From NCBI GenBank assembly GCA_021160085.1, contig JAGHDE010000057.1, positions 1 through 5,753 of the forward strand: DNA of 5,753 nucleotides. The letters are read 5' to 3'. Source of the DNA: Pseudomonadota bacterium. Lineage in GTDB: Bacteria; Desulfobacterota; WTBG01; JAGOGO01. The position numbers and the translations under genes are program-made. This document shows positions 1-5,753 of the stretch, in pieces (the first letter of the stretch is position 1; each line of letters opens with the position of its first letter). The notes below the pieces were generated by a model. It did not search any database and was not told the origin of the DNA. It saw only the letters and a list, made by a program, of their open reading frames with translations.

Positions 1-1110
1 CTTCGATCTCTTGAGTCTGCTTCTGACTCATTGGTGGTTATGGACAGACAAAAAGTAATTCAGTTTTCTTCCAATAATTACCTTGGATTAGCCAATCATC
101 CAGTTTTGAAAAAAGCAGCCCGAGAAGCCTTGGAAAAGTACGGCGTTGGGTCTGGGGCTTCCCGTTTGATTGCCGGAAATTTTGAATTATATGAAAAATT
201 GGAAGGGCGTTTGGCCCAATTTAAGGGGACTGAATCTGCCCTCGTTTTTCCTACCGGCTACCAGACAAACATAGGAACCATATCCACCCTGATGGACCCA
301 GGGGATATTATCTTTAGTGATGCCTTAAACCATGCCAGTATCATTGATGGGTGTCGTCTAAGTAGGGCCCGGATTATTATTTATCCTCACCGCGACCTGA
401 CTTCGCTGGAAAAAATAATTCACCAATTTTCTGATGCTCGAAAAAGGCTGATTATTACCGATGGTGTTTTCAGTATGGATGGAACAGTTGCTCCTCTTCC
501 GGGCCTGGTTGACATAGCCAAGGGTTACGATTGCTGGCTCATGGTGGATGAAGCCCATTCCACTGGTGTTTTTGGAAAAAACGGGGGGGGTGCCGCAGAA
601 TATTTTGGCGTGGAAAAAAAAATTGATATCCAAATGGGAACTTTCAGTAAAGCATTGGGTAGTCTGGGGGGGTATATAGCCGGAAGCTGTGAACTCATCA
701 CTTTTCTTATCAATAAGTGCCGAAATTTTATTTACACTACCGGGCTTCCTCCAGCTGTCCTATCTGTCAATCGAGCTGCCATAGATTTGGTTGAAAAAAA
801 TTCTGAACTTAGAGAAAAACTGTGGGAACGGGTAAAATTTTTCCGGACTGAGTTGAACCGGATAGGGTTCGATACATTAAAAAGCGAAACCCAGATTATT
901 CCTCTTTTAACCAAAGATCCATCTTTGACCATGAAGTTTTCCCGCTATTTGTTTGAAAAGGGGATACTCGCACAGGGGATACGGCCCCCCACCGTAGCCG
1001 AGGGACTTTCTCGTATACGAATTTCTATCATGGCCACCCATTCCTGGAAAGATCTTTCCTATAGCCTGGCCATTTTGGAGAAGGCTGGAAAGAAGTTTGG
1101 AATAATTTAA
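1..1110 (+). CDS. bioF: 8-amino-7-oxononanoate (KAPA) synthase, 5' end cut by window edge
   Basis: PLP-dependent alpha-oxoamine synthase that condenses pimeloyl-ACP (or pimeloyl-CoA) with L-alanine to give KAPA, the first ring-precursor step of biotin synthesis; cytosolic. The reading frame is open from base 1, and the residues before the TTG at 31 (LRSLESASDS) already look like the family's N-terminal region, so the true start lies to the left. Here 369 residues are visible against a usual ~385-395. Numbering from base 1, I see FSSNNYLGLA early, SGASRLIAGN, the cofactor-stacking His111 in DALNHASIIDG, Asp183 and His186 in DEAHSTGVFG, and the Schiff-base Lys217 in GTFSKALGSLGGY (codon 649-651). 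The C-terminal IRPPTVAEGLSRIRISIMATH favours BioF over the sister enzyme 2-amino-3-ketobutyrate CoA ligase (Kbl), which usually has a PVVPKG-type motif there. The neighbouring bioA supports the call. The frame is intact despite an 8-G run near 583-590. Confidence 0.93.
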   Translation, partial: LRSLESASDSLVVMDRQKVIQFSSNNYLGLANHPVLKKAAREALEKYGVGSGASRLIAGNFELYEKLEGRLAQFKGTESALVFPTGYQTNIGTISTLMDPGDIIFSDALNHASIIDGCRLSRARIIIYPHRDLTSLEKIIHQFSDARKRLIITDGVFSMDGTVAPLPGLVDIAKGYDCWLMVDEAHSTGVFGKNGGGAAEYFGVEKKIDIQMGTFSKALGSLGGYIAGSCELITFLINKCRNFIYTTGLPPAVLSVNRAAIDLVEKNSELREKLWERVKFFRTELNRIGFDTLKSETQIIPLLTKDPSLTMKFSRYLFEKGILAQGIRPPTVAEGLSRIRISIMATHSWKDLSYSLAILEKAGKKFGII

Positions 1111-1173
1111 GAGCATTGGATACTGTTTTGGCTTTTTAAGGTTTTTTTATTTTTACACTGTATGGCTATCGGG

Positions 1174-1232
1174 TAGAAACTTGAAACTCTGCAAAAAAAC
1201 ACAAGTTTCTATTTTTAAATTTCCAGTTTCAA
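1174..1232. repeat. Interleaved inverted/direct repeats between bioF and bioA (possible operator or hairpins)
   Basis: A perfect 10-bp inverted repeat, TAGAAACTTG (1174-1183) and CAAGTTTCTA (1202-1211), has an 18-nt A-rich spacer and is followed by TTTTT (1212-1216). A second inverted pair, TTGAAACT (1181-1188) and AGTTTCAA (1225-1232), shares three bases with the first left arm, so the two stems exclude each other in RNA. Seen as half-sites, there are two direct GAAACT copies (1176 and 1183) and two AGTTTC copies (1204 and 1225, 21 bp apart). Possible roles are a weak AT-rich terminator after bioF, an attenuator-like switch, or a protein-binding operator for bioA. The GAAACT-N15-AGTTTC spacing (1183-1209) recalls the BirA operator layout, TTGTAAACC-N14/16-GGTTTACAA, but the arms match it poorly. 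The repeats are plainly there; the function is open. Confidence 0.55.
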
Positions 1233-1252
1233 ACAATTAATTCTCCAACCAT

Positions 1253-1257
1253 GAGGA
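1253..1257 (+). promoter_or_regulatory. Ribosome binding site of bioA
   Basis: GAGGA lies 4 nt before the ATG at 1262. The spacing is a little short, but it is the only purine-rich site nearby. There is no other in-frame ATG before residue 36, so this site supports the start that gives a ~26-residue lead before the conserved VWHPFTQM motif. Confidence 0.6.
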
Positions 1258-1261
1258 ACAT

Positions 1262-2662
1262 ATGGAAACAAAAAGCTTTTATAAGGAACCAATCACCTCT
1301 TTGAGGAATCGCCATCACCAGTTAGCAGAAACGGATAAAGAATTTGTCTGGCACCCTTTTACCCAAATGCTGGATTATACCGAACAAGATTCCCTCATCA
1401 TCGTCGAGGGGAAAGGGAACCATCTCATAGACATAGATGGAAAAAGATATCTGGATGGAGTTTCATCTCTCTGGGTCAATGTACATGGCCACCAACATCC
1501 TGAAATTAATAAGGCCATTATTTCTCAGGTTAATAAAATTTCCCATTCCACCATGCTGGGAACAACTAATGTCCCCGCTATAGAACTTGCTCAACGATTA
1601 GTGGAAATCACCCCTCCCGGACTGAACAAAGTATTTTATTCCGAATGTGGGGCAACAGCAGTGGAGATCGGGTTGAAGATTGCTTTTCAATACTGGCAGC
1701 AGAGAAGCAACCCTAAACCAAAGAAGACAAAATTTGCCTGCCTTCAAAATGCATATCACGGGGATACGCTGGGCGCTGTCAGCGTGGGTGGCATAGAGTT
1801 ATTCCATAATCTTTATAAACCGCTTTTGACGAAAAACATCTGTATCCCATCGGCTTATTGTTATCGGTGTTTTCTCTCAAAGGATCCTGAAGATTGTCAG
1901 ATGGCCTGTTTTGAGGAAATTGAAAGGATTCTTGAAAAGCATCATGAAGAAATTGCTGCTTTCATCATGGAACCCCTGGTCCAGGGAGCTGCCGGGATGA
2001 TTGTTGCTCCTCCCGGCTATCTGAAGAAAGTCAGCGATATTTGCAAACAATACGAAATTCTTTTGATCGCTGATGAGGTGGCAGTCGGCTTTGGGCGCAC
2101 TGGTCGCATGTTTGCCTGCGAACATGAAAATGTTTCTCCTGATATAATGACCATGGGGAAGGGCATTACGGGGGGATACCTTCCCCTTGCTGCAACCCTT
2201 GCAAACGATAAGATTTACGAAGCCTTCCTGGGAGAGCATGAGGAATTAAAGACATTTTTTCATGGGCACACCTATACTGGCAACCCGGTGACCTGCGCCG
2301 CAGCTTTAGCTAATTTAGAGATATTTGAAAAAGAAGAAACATTGGCAAAGCTTCAGGGAAAAATTGCCTTGCTTACCCAACATCTAAAAAAATTTGAAGC
2401 ATTAAAACATGTGGGTGAAATCCGCCAGAAGGGATTTATGGTAGGGATTGAACTGGTTTCGGATACAATAACAAAAGAACCTTATCCTATTGAAGACAAG
2501 ATCGGAATCCGGGTTATCATGGAAGCCCGAAAGCATGGCCTCGTCATTCGTCCTTTAGGAGATGTTATTGTACTTATGCCACCACTTAGTATTACTGAAG
2601 ATGAATTAACAGTGCTTACTGATGTTACCTTCGATGCCATTAAAAAAGTGACTGCGGGATAA
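1262..2662 (+). CDS. bioA: Adenosylmethionine/lysine-8-amino-7-oxononanoate aminotransferase (DAPA aminotransferase)
   Basis: Class III (fold type I) PLP aminotransferase that converts KAPA to 7,8-diaminopelargonate in biotin synthesis; cytosolic. The 466 residues cover the whole fold: VWHPFTQM (29-36), the substrate-pocket segment GVSSLWVNVHGH (66-77), YSECGATAVEIGLK (126-139), YHGDTLGAVSVGG (165-177), EPLVQGAAGMI (237-247), the cofactor Asp271 in LIADEVAVGFGRTG, Schiff-base Lys300 in MGKGITGGYLPL, FFHGHTYTGNP (332-342) and Arg430 in IRPLGD. The KGITGGYLP and EHEELKTFFHGH stretches resemble, from memory, Bacillus subtilis BioA/BioK, which uses lysine rather than SAM as amino donor, so the donor here is uncertain. 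A Cys cluster, C200-x2-C203-x8-C212-x3-C216, occupies the loop before EEIERIL; similar CYRC loops occur in several BioA proteins. It follows bioF by 151 bp on the same strand. An intrinsic terminator begins 16 bp after the stop. The N-terminal lead is somewhat longer than usual. Confidence 0.92.
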   Translation: METKSFYKEPITSLRNRHHQLAETDKEFVWHPFTQMLDYTEQDSLIIVEGKGNHLIDIDGKRYLDGVSSLWVNVHGHQHPEINKAIISQVNKISHSTMLGTTNVPAIELAQRLVEITPPGLNKVFYSECGATAVEIGLKIAFQYWQQRSNPKPKKTKFACLQNAYHGDTLGAVSVGGIELFHNLYKPLLTKNICIPSAYCYRCFLSKDPEDCQMACFEEIERILEKHHEEIAAFIMEPLVQGAAGMIVAPPGYLKKVSDICKQYEILLIADEVAVGFGRTGRMFACEHENVSPDIMTMGKGITGGYLPLAATLANDKIYEAFLGEHEELKTFFHGHTYTGNPVTCAAALANLEIFEKEETLAKLQGKIALLTQHLKKFEALKHVGEIRQKGFMVGIELVSDTITKEPYPIEDKIGIRVIMEARKHGLVIRPLGDVIVLMPPLSITEDELTVLTDVTFDAIKKVTAG

Positions 2663-2677
2663 GCTTCGGGCCGGATT

Positions 2678-2711
2678 ATCACTCTTCTGCAGGAGAGTGG
2701 TTTGTATCTTT
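2678..2711 (+). terminator. Intrinsic terminator of bioA, inside the 3' end of the convergent gene
   Basis: Starting 16 nt after the bioA stop, CACTCTTC (2680-2687) pairs with GGAGAGTG (2692-2699) around a TGCA loop, with one T-G wobble. The stem extends outward by T-G and A-T pairs to 2678 and 2701. It is followed by TTTGTATCTTT (2701-2711), a fair U-rich tract. On the minus strand the same stem is not followed by a T run, so the signal serves bioA rather than the opposing gene. It overlaps the last seven codons and the stop of the gene coming from the right. Confidence 0.65.
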
Positions 2712-4505
2712 AGAAGTCTTGGCTTTTTCCATGAGCCGTAAAGCAAACTCATAGTTTTTGCGAGCCCCTATGTTGTCGGGATTGAGCCGGAGGGCTTCAG
2801 AAAGATGTTGAATGCCTTCCTGAAGATTTCCCCTTTTAGATAGAATTCCTCCCAGATTACTATGTGCCTCCGCAAAATCGGGCCTGATCCGCAGGGCTTC
2901 GGAAAGATGCTTTATTGCTTTGTCGGGATTCCCCTTATGAGCCAGCGCCAGACCTAAATTGTAGTGTGCATCTGCATCGTCAGGGTTAATCTTCAACGCT
3001 TCATAATAATGGCTGATTGATTTATCGAAATACCCCCCTTGCTCCAGAAAGTACTTTAAGTTATTGCGAGCATCTTCGTGATCAGGCTTTAAACGCATTG
3101 CTTCAGAAAAATGGAATCTCGCCTCGCGAATCTCTCCCTGCTCTGCCAAAGCAATCCCCAGGTTGTTGTGGGCGCGGGCATCATTTGGGCTTTTTGACAC
3201 AACATCAGACCAAAGGGTTATGCGATTATGCCAAGCCTTGTTTCGCTGATAGGTGGCGGTCCCGAGGATTAGGATAATCACCGCCGCAACAATAATCCTC
3301 GATCGCTTATTGGAAAACAGATGAAAGAGCAGAAAACTTCCCAATAGCGCAAATCCAAACAGAGGGAGGTAAAGCCGATGTTCATAGATCATTTCCAGCG
3401 CGATAAAGGAGGATTCAATAACTAAATTGGCAAAAAACCAGAGGATGCAGAAAGAAACCAGCCGTTGTTTTCTTGCCTGGAAAACAGCATATCCAATGAT
3501 ACCAACAATAATAAGCAGGGACAAAAGCGTGGTGATTGGATTTAATAATGAATGGGAGATCATAAAATCATGGTTCAGATTGAGTCTGGAGGGATGGGGG
3601 TAGATCAAAAGGGTTATATAAAAGATCAGCACCCGAAATTGAGTTAACACCCGTTCCCCCATGGTAAAGTCGCGTATTTTATAACCTTCCATGATCCTGT
3701 CAAAGGGATTACCCCCTAAATAGATAAAGGCAACCAAACCCACAACAACACCTATTCCCAGGAAATAGCCAAGATTTTGTTTTAGCCAGACTGTTTTCAG
3801 GTCCTGAAAAAAATACCATTCGCACAAAAAAATAATAAATGGGAGGATAGCTGCTAACTCCTTTGACCCGAGAGCTAACCCCCAGGCAATAAAACAGCCG
3901 AAAAAAAGGCTCCAGCGCTGCCACTTTATTCTGACCAGACGCCCCTTTATATATAATAGGATTGACAATAGGAAAAACATCGCTGCCATGCTGTGCATCC
4001 TCTGGACCAGGTAAGTAACTGACTCGGTTTGCAGAGGATGGGCAGTAAAAATAAGGGCGGCAGTTAGGGACATTAATGGGATTGTGGAATCAAGTGGCTG
4101 TGAGTTACCGCTTGTAATATTAGAGTTTTGTTGGAAAATGAGAAGGGCGAGAAAATAGACCAGAATTCCGTTGATTAGATGAATGATGATATTTATTAGA
4201 TGGTAGCCGGTAACATCATATCTTCCCCAATAATAATTCAAGGCAAAACTAATATTAGCCACAAAACGGGTGGGAGCCTGGCTTTTAAACGCGGCAGCGC
4301 ATATTTTCTGGAGATCGAGATCGGTTAGCCGGATAAAGGAATTCCGTTTAATATCTCCATAATCATCAAAGGCAAAGGGGGTGCCAAGGGTGTTGCAATA
4401 GATGATGACTCCCAGAAGACAGATAACAGCAATGCTGATTTGATGGTATATCAAAAAATCATTACTGGATCGGTATCTTTTTATCTGTTTTGACGACTTC
4501 TTCAC
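2679..4505 (-). CDS. Multipass membrane protein with C-terminal TPR repeats, TMTC/GT-C glycosyltransferase-like
   Basis: 608 residues. A basic N-terminus (KKSSKQIKRYR) leads to about 12 hydrophobic segments, roughly at 22-38, 103-125, 142-156, 171-186, 197-211, 218-235, 246-264, 286-302, 324-343, 350-370, 380-396 and 403-417. Four TPR units follow (441-576), then a polar tail. Family-like landmarks are FDD (46-48) in the first large loop, AHPLQTESVTYLVQR (155-169), SKELAAILPFIIFL (214-227), PHPSRLNLNHDF (303-314) and EHRLYLPLFG (375-384). This layout is that of TMTC-type proteins, whose animal members are O-mannosyltransferases; bacterial members are mostly uncharacterised. I infer a GT-C enzyme using a lipid-linked sugar, with FDD as candidate catalytic acids; substrate and acceptor are unknown. 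The start is GTG, with an in-frame stop two codons upstream and only a weak AGAAG ribosome site. It lies 23 bp after the ROK kinase stop, so it is probably co-transcribed with it. It converges on bioA with a 16-bp gap. Confidence 0.8.
   Translation of the reverse strand: MKKSSKQIKRYRSSNDFLIYHQISIAVICLLGVIIYCNTLGTPFAFDDYGDIKRNSFIRLTDLDLQKICAAAFKSQAPTRFVANISFALNYYWGRYDVTGYHLINIIIHLINGILVYFLALLIFQQNSNITSGNSQPLDSTIPLMSLTAALIFTAHPLQTESVTYLVQRMHSMAAMFFLLSILLYIKGRLVRIKWQRWSLFFGCFIAWGLALGSKELAAILPFIIFLCEWYFFQDLKTVWLKQNLGYFLGIGVVVGLVAFIYLGGNPFDRIMEGYKIRDFTMGERVLTQFRVLIFYITLLIYPHPSRLNLNHDFMISHSLLNPITTLLSLLIIVGIIGYAVFQARKQRLVSFCILWFFANLVIESSFIALEMIYEHRLYLPLFGFALLGSFLLFHLFSNKRSRIIVAAVIILILGTATYQRNKAWHNRITLWSDVVSKSPNDARAHNNLGIALAEQGEIREARFHFSEAMRLKPDHEDARNNLKYFLEQGGYFDKSISHYYEALKINPDDADAHYNLGLALAHKGNPDKAIKHLSEALRIRPDFAEAHSNLGGILSKRGNLQEGIQHLSEALRLNPDNIGARKNYEFALRLMEKAKTSKDTNHSPAEE
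2778..3185 (-). repeat. Four tandem TPR-coding units (102 bp each)
   Basis: Residues 441-576 of the membrane protein fall into four 34-residue units, each with the TPR pattern (A-x-x-NLG-x-A-L, then A-x-x-x-x-x-EAL-x-x-x-P). Units 3 and 4 share HLSEALR, and this shows in the DNA: AGGGCTTC followed by a nearly matching stretch occurs at 2791 and again at 2893, exactly 102 bp apart. Unit 2 is the most divergent (KYFLEQGGYFDKS). A partial fifth helix follows (ARKNYEFALRLMEKAK, 581-596). TPRs mediate protein binding. Confidence 0.85.
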
Positions 4506-4528
4506 GTTTTATGCTTCTATTTCAAAAA

Positions 4529-5494
4529 TCAAGCAGTTGAATTGAAAATTAGATATGCCGCTCCCAGCAATCCAGCATCATCTCCACATGCGGCAGGAAC
4601 TATCTTCATCCTCTGGAGAAAGGGTTTTAAAGCCCGTTTGCTGACTTCTTTTTTGGTATAAGGGCCAAACAGGTCCCATGCTTTACTCACCCCGCCACCG
4701 ATTATAACCATCTCGGGATTAAAGATGTTTACAAGACTGGCAATCCCGATTCCAAGATATTTCCCCATAGTCTGGTAAACTTTCAGGGAAACCAAATCCC
4801 CGGATGTTGCCGAATGATATACCATCTCTGCGGTAATAGCCTTTACATTGCCTCCACAGCGACTGTTTAGTTCGCTTTCGGGACGATTTTTTAATGCCAT
4901 GATTGCTTCTCTTTTGATGGCGGTGGCCGAAGCTAAGGCTTCCAGACATCCATGATTACCGCAATTGCAACGAGGTCCATCAGGAGCCACCGTAATATGA
5001 CCCAACTCACCGGCCATACCGTCGGCACCATGAAGAAGTTTACCGTTTATGATGATTCCGCCTCCTATCCCTGTTCCCAGGGTGAGACAAAGCAGGTAAT
5101 TAATTCCAATTCCAGCTCCTTTCCACCTTTCTCCCATGGCTGCAGCATTGGCATCATTTTCTAAGATGACCGGGATTTTCTGGGAAAACTCCGCTTCAAT
5201 TTCACCTTTGATTTGATAATCTTCCCATCCCGGAAAGTTAGGCGACTGGGTGATAATCCCTTTATCCATATTTATAGCTCCAGCAATACCCAGACCAACT
5301 CCTTTGATCTGTTTTTCCGTGAAAGCCTGATAGATTTCTTTAATAGCTGAAAGGAGATTGCGAACAACCGGCTCTTTTCCTTCTTTGGCAAGAGAAGGAC
5401 GCTTAATTTTTTTACGGACATTACCCTGTTCATCTATTGCTGCTACGCGGATATTGGTGCCCCCCAGATCAACAGCGACAGCGATTTTATCCAT
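4529..5494 (-). CDS. ROK-family sugar kinase, glucokinase-like
   Basis: ATP-dependent kinase of the ROK family, most likely phosphorylating glucose or a related hexose (or N-acetylhexosamine) at C6 in the cytosol. The 321 residues match the family's usual ~300-320. The phosphate-binding loop DLGGTN is at 9-14, GLGIAGAI at 67-74, the catalytic base Asp114 in ENDANAAAMGE, and the second phosphate loop LGTGIGGG at 139-146. His166 in GELGHI with C176-x-C178-x4-C183 (CNCGNHGCLE) forms the ROK zinc motif, and NPEMVIIGGGVS is at 259-270. There is no helix-turn-helix ahead of the ATPase domain, so it is a kinase and not a NagC/XylR-type repressor. ATG start with AGGGAG 8 nt upstream. It is first in a likely two-gene unit, with the TPR membrane protein 23 bp downstream. 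ROK substrate specificity cannot be read safely from motifs, so no symbol is given; glucokinase (glcK) is the likeliest. Confidence 0.9.
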   Translation of the reverse strand: MDKIAVAVDLGGTNIRVAAIDEQGNVRKKIKRPSLAKEGKEPVVRNLLSAIKEIYQAFTEKQIKGVGLGIAGAINMDKGIITQSPNFPGWEDYQIKGEIEAEFSQKIPVILENDANAAAMGERWKGAGIGINYLLCLTLGTGIGGGIIINGKLLHGADGMAGELGHITVAPDGPRCNCGNHGCLEALASATAIKREAIMALKNRPESELNSRCGGNVKAITAEMVYHSATSGDLVSLKVYQTMGKYLGIGIASLVNIFNPEMVIIGGGVSKAWDLFGPYTKKEVSKRALKPFLQRMKIVPAACGDDAGLLGAAYLIFNSTA

Positions 5495-5502
5495 TGATAT
5501 AT

Positions 5503-5508
5503 CTCCCT
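5503..5508 (-). promoter_or_regulatory. Ribosome binding site of the ROK kinase
   Basis: On the minus strand AGGGAG stands 8 nt before the ATG at 5494, a near-ideal Shine-Dalgarno sequence and spacing. It fixes the kinase start and is clearly stronger than the ribosome site of the downstream TPR gene. Confidence 0.8.
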
Positions 5509-5521
5509 GCTAAAATTGAAA

Positions 5522-5753
5522 TCAAGTATGCCAAGCCTGGATCAATGTTTTTTTTGTTTTTACCGTCTTAACCCATTTGCTTCCATTATATTCATTATAC
5601 ATACAATTAAAGTCTATTCAACACTTAAAATTGATATAAATACAGATAGTTATAAGAATAATAAAATAAAAAACGTTTTTTTTTGCATCAACCGGAAAAA
5701 AAGTTTCCCCGAAGAATTGTTAAACAAAAAGTAACTTTATCATAAATTGATCC
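5522..5753. other. AT-rich non-coding stretch upstream of the ROK kinase
   Basis: Apart from the promoter at 5594-5621, I find no gene here. There is a T-rich run near 5548-5561, an A6-CG-T9 near-palindrome (5668-5684) and a 5-bp stem GGAAA/TTTCC (5694-5708). The one open frame, starting at TTG 5516 on the plus strand, has no ribosome site and a low-complexity Ile/Lys/Asn/Phe make-up expected from AT-rich DNA. The right edge may belong to the flank of a gene beyond the window. Confidence 0.5.
5594..5621 (-). promoter_or_regulatory. Sigma-70-type promoter of the ROK kinase / TPR protein unit
   Basis: Reading leftward, TTGAAT (5621-5616) and a perfect TATAAT (5599-5594) are separated by 16 bp. 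A second TATAAT follows at 5590-5585 but lacks a well-spaced -35 box. Transcription should start near 5587, giving a 5' leader of about 90 nt before the kinase ATG. I see no convincing operator or riboswitch in the leader. The surrounding DNA is AT-rich, so chance matches are a real risk, but the box quality, spacing and position make this the best promoter in the window. Confidence 0.6.

Noticed and set aside
31..33. TTG as the start codon of bioF
   Set aside because: The frame is open to base 1 and the preceding residues fit the family's N-terminal region; no ribosome site precedes the TTG. The gene is simply cut by the window edge.
580..600. Frameshift at the 8-G run in bioF
   Set aside because: The conserved motifs on both sides (DEAHSTGVFG and GTFSKALGS) are in the same frame, so the run is read correctly.
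1142..1154. T-rich run after bioF as an intrinsic terminator
   Set aside because: I could not find a convincing GC-rich stem directly before TTTTTTTATTTTT; only the weaker AT-rich stem at 1174-1211 is supported.
1128..1154. Possible bioA promoter (TTGGCT / TATTTT)
   Set aside because: Spacing of 15 bp and poor boxes in a T-rich stretch; no better than chance.
1877..2239. 120-codon open frame antisense to bioA
   Set aside because: It lies wholly inside a well-conserved coding sequence, has no recognisable domain and reads as a shadow of the real gene.
5516..5734. 72-codon open frame on the plus strand
   Set aside because: TTG start, no ribosome site, low-complexity AT-driven composition, and it runs antisense across the kinase promoter.
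5539..5753. 8-bp inverted pair GGATCAAT / ATTGATCC about 200 bp apart
   Set aside because: Too short and too far apart, and it contains the palindrome GATC; expected by chance.

Overview
The window holds four protein-coding genes in two convergent pairs, and no RNA gene, mobile element or CRISPR array that I can see. The base composition is moderately AT-rich. The proteins are bacterial: a BioF-type synthase, a Bacillus-like BioA/BioK-type aminotransferase, a GT-C-like membrane protein with TPRs, and a zinc-motif ROK sugar kinase. This mix, with long bacterial TMTC-like proteins common in Desulfobacterota, Nitrospirota and related uncultivated lineages, suggests a free-living Gram-negative anaerobe-type bacterium or a metagenomic genome. 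The sequence alone does not fix the phylum.

Left half, + strand: biotin synthesis. A bioF gene (7-keto-8-aminopelargonate synthase, KAPA synthase) enters from the left edge, with its first ~20-25 codons missing, and ends at 1110. After a 151-bp gap with an unusual set of inverted and direct GAAACT/AGTTTC repeats comes bioA (1262-2662; KAPA to 7,8-diaminopelargonate, DAPA). The two enzymes catalyse consecutive steps: pimeloyl-ACP/CoA + L-Ala -> KAPA -> DAPA. bioD and bioB are not in the window. A good intrinsic terminator follows bioA and lies inside the 3' end of the opposing gene.

Right half, - strand: a two-gene unit read right to left. A promoter with near-consensus boxes (5594-5621) and a strong Shine-Dalgarno site precede a ROK-family glucokinase-like gene (5494-4529). 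23 bp further on, a GTG-started gene (4505-2679) encodes a 608-residue protein with about 12 membrane segments, an early FDD motif and four C-terminal TPR units. Its layout is that of the TMTC/GT-C glycosyltransferase superfamily. The kinase probably acts on a cytosolic hexose. The membrane protein may be a protein or glycan glycosyltransferase. A functional link between them is inferred only from their operon-like arrangement.

The last ~230 bases (5522-5753) are very AT-rich and hold the promoter but no credible gene. I see no clearly new multi-gene system. The items most worth following up are the bioF-bioA intergenic repeats, the uncharacterised TPR/GT-C protein beside a sugar kinase, the BioK-like character of the aminotransferase, and the terminator embedded in a convergent coding sequence.
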